The translations under genes and the position numbers were made by a program. 24,732 bases of DNA from Gemmatimonadales bacterium (GTDB lineage Bacteria > Gemmatimonadota > Gemmatimonadetes > Gemmatimonadales > GWC2-71-9). The DNA is taken from positions 1-24,732 of the forward strand of contig JAICPP010000018.1 in the NCBI GenBank assembly GCA_025929805.1, in the 5' to 3' direction. Shown here piece by piece: positions 14,761-22,099 of the stretch. The notes below the pieces were generated by a model. It worked only from the letters and a program-made list of their open reading frames with translations. It searched no databases and had not been told where the DNA came from. Each line of letters opens with the position of its first letter. The stretch's first letter is position 1.

Positions 14761-16061
14761 TGCGCGGGCTCGGTGCGTCCGCAGCAGCCCTGGTCTTTGG
14801 AGCCTCTGCGTTCCTCGGGCTGAGTGGCCGCTGGCACTGGCCCCGTATGGAGAGTCAGCCGGCCGCACCAGTGGCTCTGGCCGAGGCTCCCATCCGCTTC
14901 ACTGTTACGCAGGACACTCTGCAGCGGGGCGAAACGCTCTCCGACTTGTTCGGCCGGCACAATGTTACCCTGGACTTCCAGCGGCTGGATCCTTCGTTGT
15001 TGCTTAATCCCCGTCGAGTACGCGCCGGTCTCGTCTTCACCTTCCGACGGCTGCTGGGAGACTCGGCTCCCAATCAGGTTACGGTCCGCACCTCGCCGGA
15101 TCAGCGAGTCGTATTCAGCCGGGTATCCGACATCTGGAACGCTGTCGCACAGCCGATCCGGTGGCAAAGGCAGGAAGTTCGGGTCGAGGGGGCTATCGAT
15201 AATTCGCTGTACGAGGCGCTGGACGCAGGCGTCAGCGACGAACACCTCGACAGTGGCAATCGACAGAGACTGGCGTGGGAGCTGGCCGACGTGTACGCCT
15301 GGGAAGTGGACTTTACCCGGGACATCCACCCGGGCGATCGGTTCAGGGTGGTGTTTGAGCGTTTGGTGTCCGAAGAAGGTGAAGTCCGGTTGGGGAATGT
15401 CCTCGCCAGTGACCTGACGATCTCGGGCAAGAGTCTCATGGCGTTCCGCTTCAGCGGTCCGTCCGGCTCCAAGGCGATGTACTACGATGCCGAGGGTGGC
15501 TCACTCCGCAGGGCTTTTCTTCGGGCTCCGGTTGAGTTCCGCCGCATCTCCTCCAACTTTGCGCGCCGCCGGTTCCATCCCGTGCTGGGTCGCAGTCGGC
15601 GCCATGAGGGCACTGACTACTCTGCCGCTCCCGGTACGCCGGTCATGGCGGCCGGCGACGGCGTTGTCCTGCGCGCCGGGCGCGCGGGCGGATACGGCAA
15701 TCTGATCGAGCTCCGGCACCTGAACGGGATCACCACTCGCTACGGACATCTGCGCGGATTCGCCCGGAAGATCCGCCGCGGGGTCCGCGTCGAGCAGGGG
15801 CAAACAATCGGTTACGTCGGATCGACCGGGCTGGCAACTGGTCCGCATCTGCATTACGAGTTCCGCATGAATGGCGTGGCCAAGGACTCCCGCCGGGTCA
15901 AGCTCGGCAGCGGCTCCCCGGTTCCGGCGGAGCATCGCGCTGCCTTCATCCAGGAACGAGATCGCCTAAATGTCCTGCTGCAAAGCTCCGACAGCACGTC
16001 CGCCCCACCATCTGCTATTGCTCGGCAAGCGCCTGAAACCCTGACCCGGTGGCTGCCGTAG
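14760..16061 (+). CDS. M23 (LytM-type) zinc metallopeptidase, probable septal peptidoglycan endopeptidase
   Basis: This 433-residue protein has an N-terminal hydrophobic segment (about 4-20), either signal peptide or anchor. A LysM/OapA-like wall-binding stretch lies at about 44-100 (QDTLQRGETLSDLFGRHNV and DPSLLLNPRRVRAGLVFTF). A linker domain precedes the C-terminal M23 domain at about 260-395. Residues typical of an active enzyme are present: HEGTD (H282, D286), YGHL (H330) and HLHYE (H363, H365). It therefore probably hydrolyses stem-peptide crosslinks and is not a degenerate EnvC-type activator. Start and ftsZ stop form TGATG, implying co-translation with ftsZ and a role in daughter-cell separation; that role is inference. 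hisA follows after 10 nt. Confidence 0.88.
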   Translation: MRGLGASAAALVFGASAFLGLSGRWHWPRMESQPAAPVALAEAPIRFTVTQDTLQRGETLSDLFGRHNVTLDFQRLDPSLLLNPRRVRAGLVFTFRRLLGDSAPNQVTVRTSPDQRVVFSRVSDIWNAVAQPIRWQRQEVRVEGAIDNSLYEALDAGVSDEHLDSGNRQRLAWELADVYAWEVDFTRDIHPGDRFRVVFERLVSEEGEVRLGNVLASDLTISGKSLMAFRFSGPSGSKAMYYDAEGGSLRRAFLRAPVEFRRISSNFARRRFHPVLGRSRRHEGTDYSAAPGTPVMAAGDGVVLRAGRAGGYGNLIELRHLNGITTRYGHLRGFARKIRRGVRVEQGQTIGYVGSTGLATGPHLHYEFRMNGVAKDSRRVKLGSGSPVPAEHRAAFIQERDRLNVLLQSSDSTSAPPSAIARQAPETLTRWLP

Positions 16062-16071
16062 CGACGCTGTA

Positions 16072-16803
16072 GTGGATCTCTTTCCAGCCATAGATATCCG
16101 AAACGGCCGCGTCGTTCGCCTGACCCAGGGCGAGCCGGCGCGGCAAACCATTTATGGGGACGACCCGGTTGCGGTGGCCGAAGACTTCGTGCAACAGGGT
16201 GCCAGGTGGATCCACGTGGTTGATCTGGATCGTGCATTGGGTGAAGGATCCAATGTCGAGGTCGTACGCCACTTGCTCCGGCAAGTGGGTAATCGGGCCA
16301 AAGTACAACTGGGGGGTGGACTCCGCAGTCTGGACTTGGTGCGGGGTGCCTTGGAGCTGGGCGCAGCACGGGTCGTGATCGGAACAGCCGCTGCAATGGA
16401 CAATGAGTTCATCCCTGCCGCCGTGCGTGCCTTTGAACCCGAGCGTCTGGCCGTGGGTCTTGACGTACGCCAGGGGTTCGTGGCGCTACGGGGATGGACC
16501 GAGGCGTCCTCCCGACGGGCATCGGAGGTCGCGGATCGCGTAGTACGTGCGGGCATCAGAGTCCTGGTGTACACGGACATCAACAGAGACGGTATGCTGG
16601 GTGGACCGGATCTGGCCGGGGCAGTGGTACTGCAGATGAATGGCGCCCGGGTGATCGCCAGCGGTGGGGTGGCCAACGCTGGCGATATCAGGGCGGCATG
16701 CGAAGCCGGATTGGCCGGAGTCATCGTAGGCCGAGCGCTCTACGAGGGCCGGGTGAGTCTTACAGAAGGACTGAGCGCGGCGCAGTGCGCTCCAGTTCGT
16801 TGA
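16072..16803 (+). CDS. hisA: HisA, ProFAR isomerase (histidine biosynthesis)
   Basis: A TIM-barrel isomerase of 243 residues that converts ProFAR to PRFAR in histidine synthesis. It begins MDLFPAIDIRNGRVVRLTQG with catalytic Asp8. IHVVDLDRALGEGSN, QLGGGLRSLDLV (phosphate binding), GLDVRQGFVALRGW with Asp131 (the usual second catalytic acid), YTDINRDGMLGGPDL and ASGGVANAGDI follow in barrel order. HisA, not HisF, is indicated by the conserved AIDI start and the TDINRDGMLGG loop. The start is GTG 16072, and no Shine-Dalgarno is visible. It stands apart from any other his gene, between a cell-wall peptidase and a membrane VWA protein, and is coupled to the latter by TGATG. Confidence 0.94.
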   Translation: MDLFPAIDIRNGRVVRLTQGEPARQTIYGDDPVAVAEDFVQQGARWIHVVDLDRALGEGSNVEVVRHLLRQVGNRAKVQLGGGLRSLDLVRGALELGAARVVIGTAAAMDNEFIPAAVRAFEPERLAVGLDVRQGFVALRGWTEASSRRASEVADRVVRAGIRVLVYTDINRDGMLGGPDLAGAVVLQMNGARVIASGGVANAGDIRAACEAGLAGVIVGRALYEGRVSLTEGLSAAQCAPVR

Positions 16804-18602
16804 TGCCCACCTTCATTCTCATAAGCGTCCTCGCGCTCGCGCTCTCGGCCTTTACCTACCTGGTCCTGGAGCGCCTGGGTAGGCGTTCCTTGACTCCCCT
16901 CATCTGCCGGGCTGTCGCCTGGGCTGCGCTCGGCCTTCTCGTCGTCAATCTCGGCTGCCCGGTTCAGGGCGGTCCTCGCCGTCCGCTCGTCCTGCTCGAC
17001 GCATCATTGAGTCTGGGCGCCGCTGGCGGCCGTTGGCCCGAGGCTCGAGACTCGGCGTTTCGATGGGGTGAGGTGCGGACCTTCGGCGATGAGCGAGCCC
17101 GATCGGACAGCCTGCCTGCCAGGGGCCGCTCGCTGCTCGCACCCGCGCTGCTTGCGGCTGCCGCTTCGGATCGACCGGTGGTCGTGGTCAGCGACGGGGA
17201 AATCGAAGACTCGAGGGAGATTCCTCCCGATATCCTATCGCGCGCCGGCGTGCGCCTCTTTCCTCGTGACCAGCGTCCTGATTGGGCGATCAGCCGGCTA
17301 ACCGGGCCGAGCCGTGTCAGTGCTGGAGACTCGATTCCGCTGGAGGTTCTGGTTCAGTCCTCCGGGGAGCAGAATCGGGACACGATCGCCGCCCAAGTCA
17401 CTGCAGGGGCCAGGAGACTGGGCCAAAGAGTGGTGAGGCTTGGGGCAGAAGGCGGTGGTCGGGCGCGGATCTCGGTCCCGTCGGCGACATTGCCGGCTGG
17501 CGACCACGTCATCCGGGTCTCACTGGTTCACCGCGGTGACGCTGAGCCTCGAACCGATTTCCGGCTTCACGTTCTCACTATCACGCCAACTCCAGGCGTG
17601 GTATTCCTGGCGGGCCCTGCCGATTGGGATAGCCGCTTCTTGTTTCGCACCGTCCGGGAGGTCAGCCGGTTGCCGGTCCGGGGTTTTGTGAGACTCGAGC
17701 AGGAACGCTGGCGCTCCATGAGCGATCTCCGGCCGGTGCCCTCGGAACAGGTGCGTCGTGCGGCCCGCCAGGCCGACCTCTTGATCCTGAAAGGAGGAAT
17801 AGAGGCCATGAGAGTAGGGACCCAGGCCCGCGGCGTGTGGGTCTGGCCCAGCGGTGAATACGGCGAGGATGCGGTGGCCGGCGATTGGTACCTGACAGTC
17901 GGCGAGGCTTCACCTTTGTCCGGCGCTTTCCTGGGTCAACCGGTGGACTCATTTCCCCCCGCTATCCAGCTCTCCCCAGCAAGGCCGGAACCCGGTGGCT
18001 GGACCGCGCTCTTAGCTCAGTTGGGACGCCGCGGACCGAGGCGACCCGCGGTGTTCGGAAAACAGGAGGGCAATATCCGTGAGGTGACGGTAGCCGCCGA
18101 TGGAATGTGGCGATGGGCGTTTCGAGGGGGCTCCAGTGAGCAGAGTTACCGGTCCTGGGTAGCCGCAACCGCGAGCTGGCTGCTGGGAGGCGTGGACTCC
18201 GCACAAGGGAAGGCTCGTCCCCTACAGGCAGTAGTCCCGAACGGACGCCCCATCGTGTTCCAATGGCTGGGCGGCGGCACGGCAGTGCCGCTCAGGGTCA
18301 CGTGGTCGGGGGCCAAGGAGAGGGTCGATACCCTTCAGTTCGACGGAAACGGCAGGGCCTCTGCCTGGTTGGCGCCCGGTGAGTACCAGTACCAACTCGG
18401 CAGTGGTGGGGCGGGGACTGTTGCGGTAGAAGAGTACTCGGACGAATTCCTTCAGCGACCGGTGAGTCTGACGGCTCACGAGCCTCGTGTCAGCCGGCCG
18501 GCCGGGCGGTCTTCCGCCCGGGACTGGCTGTGGCTCTTTGGTCTTTGCGTATTGGCGCTATCAGGCGAATGGTTTGCCCGGCGTCGGCTCGGACTGCGTT
18601 GA
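16803..18602 (+). CDS. Membrane-anchored VWA-like protein of unknown function (BatA/BatB-like architecture)
   Basis: A 599-residue protein. Two N-terminal membrane segments (about 3-22 and 33-52) precede a compact VWA-like domain at about 60-160. This carries a MIDAS-type DASLS at 66-70 and VVVVSDGEIED around 126-136, so metal binding looks possible. The middle (about 160-260) is Ig-like (SRVSAGDSIPLEVLVQ), then a region at about 265-420 resembles the glutamine-amidotransferase-like fold found in comparable membrane proteins (TPGVVFLAGPADWDSR, DLLILKGGIEAMR). A final membrane segment at about 573-590 ends with a basic cytoplasmic tail (FARRRLGLR). Most of the protein would face the periplasm. 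The frame is open back to 16494, but that part duplicates hisA; ATG 16803 forms TGATG with the hisA stop. Function unknown. Confidence 0.78.
   Translation: MPTFILISVLALALSAFTYLVLERLGRRSLTPLICRAVAWAALGLLVVNLGCPVQGGPRRPLVLLDASLSLGAAGGRWPEARDSAFRWGEVRTFGDERARSDSLPARGRSLLAPALLAAAASDRPVVVVSDGEIEDSREIPPDILSRAGVRLFPRDQRPDWAISRLTGPSRVSAGDSIPLEVLVQSSGEQNRDTIAAQVTAGARRLGQRVVRLGAEGGGRARISVPSATLPAGDHVIRVSLVHRGDAEPRTDFRLHVLTITPTPGVVFLAGPADWDSRFLFRTVREVSRLPVRGFVRLEQERWRSMSDLRPVPSEQVRRAARQADLLILKGGIEAMRVGTQARGVWVWPSGEYGEDAVAGDWYLTVGEASPLSGAFLGQPVDSFPPAIQLSPARPEPGGWTALLAQLGRRGPRRPAVFGKQEGNIREVTVAADGMWRWAFRGGSSEQSYRSWVAATASWLLGGVDSAQGKARPLQAVVPNGRPIVFQWLGGGTAVPLRVTWSGAKERVDTLQFDGNGRASAWLAPGEYQYQLGSGGAGTVAVEEYSDEFLQRPVSLTAHEPRVSRPAGRSSARDWLWLFGLCVLALSGEWFARRRLGLR
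18502..18521 (+). other. Strong GC hairpin near the end of the VWA-like gene
   Basis: CCGGGCGG-TCTT-CCGCCCGG is a perfect 8-bp, all G-C stem with a tetraloop. It lies within coding sequence about 95 nt before the ftsY start and has no T tract, so it is not an intrinsic terminator. It may influence ribosome or RNase passage, or may be chance in high-GC DNA. Confidence 0.4.
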
Positions 18603-18615
18603 GGTACATTACGGC

Positions 18616-19557
18616 ATGAAGTCCAATCGACTCGCAAGCGCCGACAAGGGGAGCGTCTGGTCTCGCATCAAACGTATCGCGCTGACCGATGTGGGCGCGC
18701 TGATTCGCGGTCTGAATGCCTCGGACCTGGAGAACCTGGAGCGGGTTCTGATCGAAGCTGACTTTGGGGTTACCGCCACCATGGAGCTCACGGAAGCGCT
18801 GGAAGACGAGGTCCGGCGCGGCAAGCTCAAGACCGAGGCAGACCTCAGGCGGTCGCTTCAGGAGCGTCTCACCGGGATGCTCGGAACAAACGGCAGCCCT
18901 GGTGAGATCGCACAGGCCAAGCCAGGACCGACGGTCATACTCATCGTCGGCGTCAATGGAACCGGCAAGACCACCACGGCAGCCAAGCTCGCATGGAGAC
19001 TGCAGCGAGAAGGTCGGAGTGTTCTCCTGGCCGCAGCGGATACCTATAGAGCCGGCGCTATCGCCCAGCTCCAGGTGTGGGCCAACCGATTGCATCTCCC
19101 CAGCGTGGCCGGCTCGCCGGGAGGAGATCCCGCCGCAGTGGCTTTCGATGCCATCGACGCGGCCACTTCTCGGGGGCTCGACACCGTCATCATCGATACC
19201 GCAGGGCGGCTGCATACTCAGGAAGGTCTGATGGAGGAGCTCCGGAAGATCACCCGGGTGGTAGGTCGTCGGTTGGAAGGGGCACCGCACGAGACGCTCC
19301 TCGTGCTCGATGGGACCGTAGGGCAGAACGCGATTCAACAGGGCAAGCTCTTCACTCAGGCGGTGGCCCCCACGGGAATCGTCGTTACCAAGCTCGACGG
19401 CAGCGCGCGCGGAGGAGCGGTTGCGGCTCTCCGGCGCGAGCTGGGCCTGCCAATCCGGTTCGTCGGCCTGGGCGAGTCGGTGGAAGATCTCGAGCCGTTC
19501 GATGCGGAACGGTTCGCTGAGAACCTCCTGGCCGAGGCTCCGGCCGTAGCCTCGTAA
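18616..19557 (+). CDS. ftsY: FtsY, signal recognition particle receptor GTPase
   Basis: An SRP receptor of 313 residues that docks SRP-ribosome complexes at the inner membrane. The N domain (about 25-95) includes LENLERVLIEADFGVTATM. The G domain has GVNGTGKTTTAAKLA (G1, 112-126; Lys118), AADTYRAGAIAQLQVWA, VIIDTAGRLHTQEGLMEEL, VLDGTVGQNA (FtsY-type, where Ffh has VDAMTGQ) and VTKLDGSARGGAVAAL. The acidic A domain of E. coli FtsY is absent; only a short N-terminal helix precedes the NG core, as in many bacteria. I start at ATG 18616, just after the upstream stop, with GAGG at 18601-18604 as a distant Shine-Dalgarno. An open extension back to 18487 lies in the previous gene and is not FtsY-like. 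Confidence 0.95.
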   Translation: MKSNRLASADKGSVWSRIKRIALTDVGALIRGLNASDLENLERVLIEADFGVTATMELTEALEDEVRRGKLKTEADLRRSLQERLTGMLGTNGSPGEIAQAKPGPTVILIVGVNGTGKTTTAAKLAWRLQREGRSVLLAAADTYRAGAIAQLQVWANRLHLPSVAGSPGGDPAAVAFDAIDAATSRGLDTVIIDTAGRLHTQEGLMEELRKITRVVGRRLEGAPHETLLVLDGTVGQNAIQQGKLFTQAVAPTGIVVTKLDGSARGGAVAALRRELGLPIRFVGLGESVEDLEPFDAERFAENLLAEAPAVAS

Positions 19558-19562
19558 ACGGG

Positions 19563-21650
19563 ATGGCGGGACGGTCTGCTCGAGCTGCAGTTCGCCTGGA
19601 CACACCGGTCCAGTTTCTCAAGGGTATCGGTGAGCGGCGAGCCGAAGCCCTCGAGCGTCTCGGGGTCCGCACCGCACGTGATCTTCTCTGGCATCTTCCC
19701 CACCGCTACATCGATGCATCCACCTTGACTCCGCTGGCCAGGGCGGATGTGGGGCAGGAGGTAGCGTGTGTTGGCCGGGTAGTCGCCAAGGGGGTGCTGC
19801 CGACCCGTCGTGGACTCCGGATCTTTCACGCAGTGTTGCGGGACGACAGCGGACTTCTGGAATGTGTGTGGCCGGGCCAACCCTTTCTCGATCGGACCAT
19901 CGTGGTGGGTCAGACCCTCTTGGTGTCCGGCCCGGTGCGATTTTACCACGGCCGGCAGATGGCCCCGCGGGAATTCGTCATTCTCGCCGACGGCGACGCT
20001 GACGGCGACAGCTTGCCTACTGGGAAAGTCCTTCCGGTGTACCCCGCGACCGAAGGGCTGAGCCACAAAATCATCCGAGGTCTCATCGAGCGACATCTCG
20101 AAGGATTGATCGCTCTATCTGAGGATGCGCTGCCCGAGCCGGACCGGCAGACGCTGGATCTGCCGAAACTTCCGGATGCGCTGCGTTCGGTTCATCGCCC
20201 CACTTCTACCGAGGACGCCGAACGGGGACGCCGCCGACTCGCCTTCGACGAGCTCTTCGATCTTCAGTTGATGCTGATTCGGGCCCGAACGCTGGCCAAG
20301 CGGCACCGGAGTGGGGTGGCTTTTTCCTTGAAACGCGATCTTACCACCCAATTCAAGGAAAGTCTCCCCTGGCAGCTCACCGCCGATCAGCATCGTGCGC
20401 TCCGCGAGATCACCGGTGACATGACGGCCTCCGAGCGAATGCACCGGCTCCTGATGGGAGACGTGGGCACCGGGAAGACCGTCGTGGCGCTCTTTGCCAT
20501 GCTGCTCGCCATCGAAAACGACTTTCAGGCAGCCTTCATGGCCCCTACCGAGCTACTGGTCGAGCAGCACGGCGCTACCCTGGAGAAGCTGCTGGAGCCG
20601 CTATCCCTCCGTCCCGAGCTGTTGTTGGGCCGGCAGACGGCGGCCGAGAAGGCGGCCGTGCGCAAACGGTTGGCAAGCGGCCAGACCCGGCTGGTGGTAG
20701 GGACCCATGCGCTGCTCCAGGAAGGCGTAGCGTTCCGCCGACTGGGCCTGGTTGTCATCGATGAGCAGCACCGGTTTGGCGTGGAGCAGCGGGCCGCCCT
20801 GATCGGGAAGGGTGCGGCCCCGGACGTGTTGCTTCTCACCGCCACTCCCATTCCACGATCACTGGCCCTTACCCTCTATGGCGATCTGGATATTTCCACC
20901 CTGAAGGAGCGTCCTCCCGGCCGCGGGACGGTGCGGACGGCAGTCCGCAACAGCGGCCAGCGTGAGCGGGTTCTCGAGTTCATCCGAGGCGAGTGCGAAA
21001 AGGGAAGGCAAGCGTACGTCGTGCTACCGGTCATCGAGGAAACCGAGCGCGCCGACCTGCGGGCTGCAACCACGATGATGCAGTCGCTGGCAGCCCGGTG
21101 GCCCGAGCTGCAGGTCGGTCTCGTGCACGGGCGGCTTAAGGCCGAGGAGCGGGACGCAGTCATGCGCCGCTTTCGAAACGGCGAACTGCACGTGCTGGTG
21201 GCTACCACCGTGATCGAGGTCGGCATCGATGTGCCCAACGCCACGATGATGCTGATCGAGCACCCCGACCGGTTCGGCCTGGCTCAGCTCCACCAACTGC
21301 GGGGTCGTATCGGGAGAGGAGCGGAGGAGAGCTACTGCATCCTCCTGGTGGATGGCCCAGCGCCCGATCGGTTGCAGGGTTTCGCGGCTACGCAGGATGG
21401 CTTCAGGATCGCGGAACTCGATTTGGCCGAGCGGGGTATGGGTGACCTGATTGGCGCGCGGCAATCGGGGGGCTTCGAAGTGCGGCATGCGCGATTGCCC
21501 GAGGATGCCGACCTGCTGGGACGTGCGCGTGAACTGGCCACCCGCATCATTGCGGCCGACCCCGCGCTGCAGCGGCGGGAGAATCAGCGGCTTCGCGAGC
21601 GCGCGGTTACCCGCTATCCTCGAGCCGTCGAGCTGTTCCGAGTAGGCTAA
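19563..21650 (+). CDS. recG: RecG, ATP-dependent DNA helicase for fork and Holliday junction remodelling
   Basis: This superfamily 2 helicase of 695 residues (E. coli RecG has 693) reverses stalled forks and branch-migrates junctions. The N-terminal wedge domain with OB fold (about 10-180) contains PVQFLKGIGERRAEALERLG and ARDLLWHLPHRYID. Helicase motif I is GDVGTGKTVVA (Lys305), motif II DEQHRF (400-405), motif III TATPIPRSLALT, then GLVHGRLKAEERDAVMRRF, TTVIEVGIDVPNATMM, HQLRGRIGRGAEESYC and the C-terminal RecG-type FRIAELDLAERGMGDLIGARQSG. It starts 5 nt after ftsY without a clear Shine-Dalgarno. Its TAA (21648-21650) overlaps the stop of the convergent gene. It is the last gene of the + strand run. 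Confidence 0.97.
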   Translation: MAGRSARAAVRLDTPVQFLKGIGERRAEALERLGVRTARDLLWHLPHRYIDASTLTPLARADVGQEVACVGRVVAKGVLPTRRGLRIFHAVLRDDSGLLECVWPGQPFLDRTIVVGQTLLVSGPVRFYHGRQMAPREFVILADGDADGDSLPTGKVLPVYPATEGLSHKIIRGLIERHLEGLIALSEDALPEPDRQTLDLPKLPDALRSVHRPTSTEDAERGRRRLAFDELFDLQLMLIRARTLAKRHRSGVAFSLKRDLTTQFKESLPWQLTADQHRALREITGDMTASERMHRLLMGDVGTGKTVVALFAMLLAIENDFQAAFMAPTELLVEQHGATLEKLLEPLSLRPELLLGRQTAAEKAAVRKRLASGQTRLVVGTHALLQEGVAFRRLGLVVIDEQHRFGVEQRAALIGKGAAPDVLLLTATPIPRSLALTLYGDLDISTLKERPPGRGTVRTAVRNSGQRERVLEFIRGECEKGRQAYVVLPVIEETERADLRAATTMMQSLAARWPELQVGLVHGRLKAEERDAVMRRFRNGELHVLVATTVIEVGIDVPNATMMLIEHPDRFGLAQLHQLRGRIGRGAEESYCILLVDGPAPDRLQGFAATQDGFRIAELDLAERGMGDLIGARQSGGFEVRHARLPEDADLLGRARELATRIIAADPALQRRENQRLRERAVTRYPRAVELFRVG

Positions 21651-22099
21651 AAACGCACTCGGAAGCCGAGTCCGGTGCCACCTCGCAGACTTCGTACTTC
21701 CGGCTCGAAGGGAATGTTGTCGGGCCGCCCCTTGGGGCGGGTCAACTCCCAAACGAACAATACCGCGGCGCCCGCAAGCGCCGTTTCTCCGCCGATCAGC
21801 CACCCCCGGGCGATGCGATCATACCGGAGCGAGCGCTGGTAGAAGGCTTCGATCTGGGGATCCACGTAGCGCCCGTCGGACCCCAGGTTGCAGCGCGTAC
21901 GCGTCGTCCCACAGCTGGACTCCAGTGCGTCGAAGGCATCCTCGGCTCGGTTGTGAGCGCGGATGCCCAGATAGTTCATTCCAGCGGCCCCCGCCACCAG
22001 AACCCACTTCCCGTATTTGACCAGCGGGCTGAGACCCTGCGCCTCAGCTCGCCCAGCCAGGAGCATCAAACCTAGTGCTGCGGACCAGATGCGAATCAT
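21647..22099 (-). CDS. Small exported protein of unknown function
   Basis: A 150-residue protein with an N-terminal signal peptide (MIRIWSAALGLMLLAGRAEA, likely cleaved near residue 20). Two moderately hydrophobic segments follow at about 32-46 and 103-118 (RGWLIGGETALAGAAVLFVW). A middle stretch holds two cysteines (SSCGTTRTRC) that could pair, and YQRSLRYDRIARG lies before the second segment. It ends GTGLGFRVRF; a terminal Phe with alternating hydrophobics resembles an outer-membrane sorting signal, but the protein is too short for a normal barrel. The ATG overlaps the stop of the upstream lipoprotein gene as ATGA, so the two are one unit. I do not recognise the family. The stop overlaps recG by 4 nt in convergent orientation. 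Confidence 0.75.
   Translation of the reverse strand: MIRIWSAALGLMLLAGRAEAQGLSPLVKYGKWVLVAGAAGMNYLGIRAHNRAEDAFDALESSCGTTRTRCNLGSDGRYVDPQIEAFYQRSLRYDRIARGWLIGGETALAGAAVLFVWELTRPKGRPDNIPFEPEVRSLRGGTGLGFRVRF
21649..21671 (-). terminator. Terminator-like hairpin at the end of the small exported-protein gene
   Basis: On the minus strand, ACTCGG-CTT-CCGAGT (stem 21671-21657, 6 bp, 3-nt loop) is followed three bases later by TTTTT (21653-21649). This is the order of an intrinsic terminator for the minus-strand unit. The hairpin and T tract are themselves the last codons and stop of the gene. The stem is short and contains only four G-C pairs, so efficiency is uncertain. Confidence 0.4.

Noticed and set aside
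16494..16802. N-terminal extension of the VWA-like protein
   Set aside because: This part overlaps hisA in another frame and is basic and low-complexity; ATG 16803 gives a proper membrane segment and the TGATG junction.
18490..19605. Minus-strand open frame of 371 codons across ftsY
   Set aside because: It is antisense to a conserved GTPase gene, and its composition and lack of domains mark it as a shadow.
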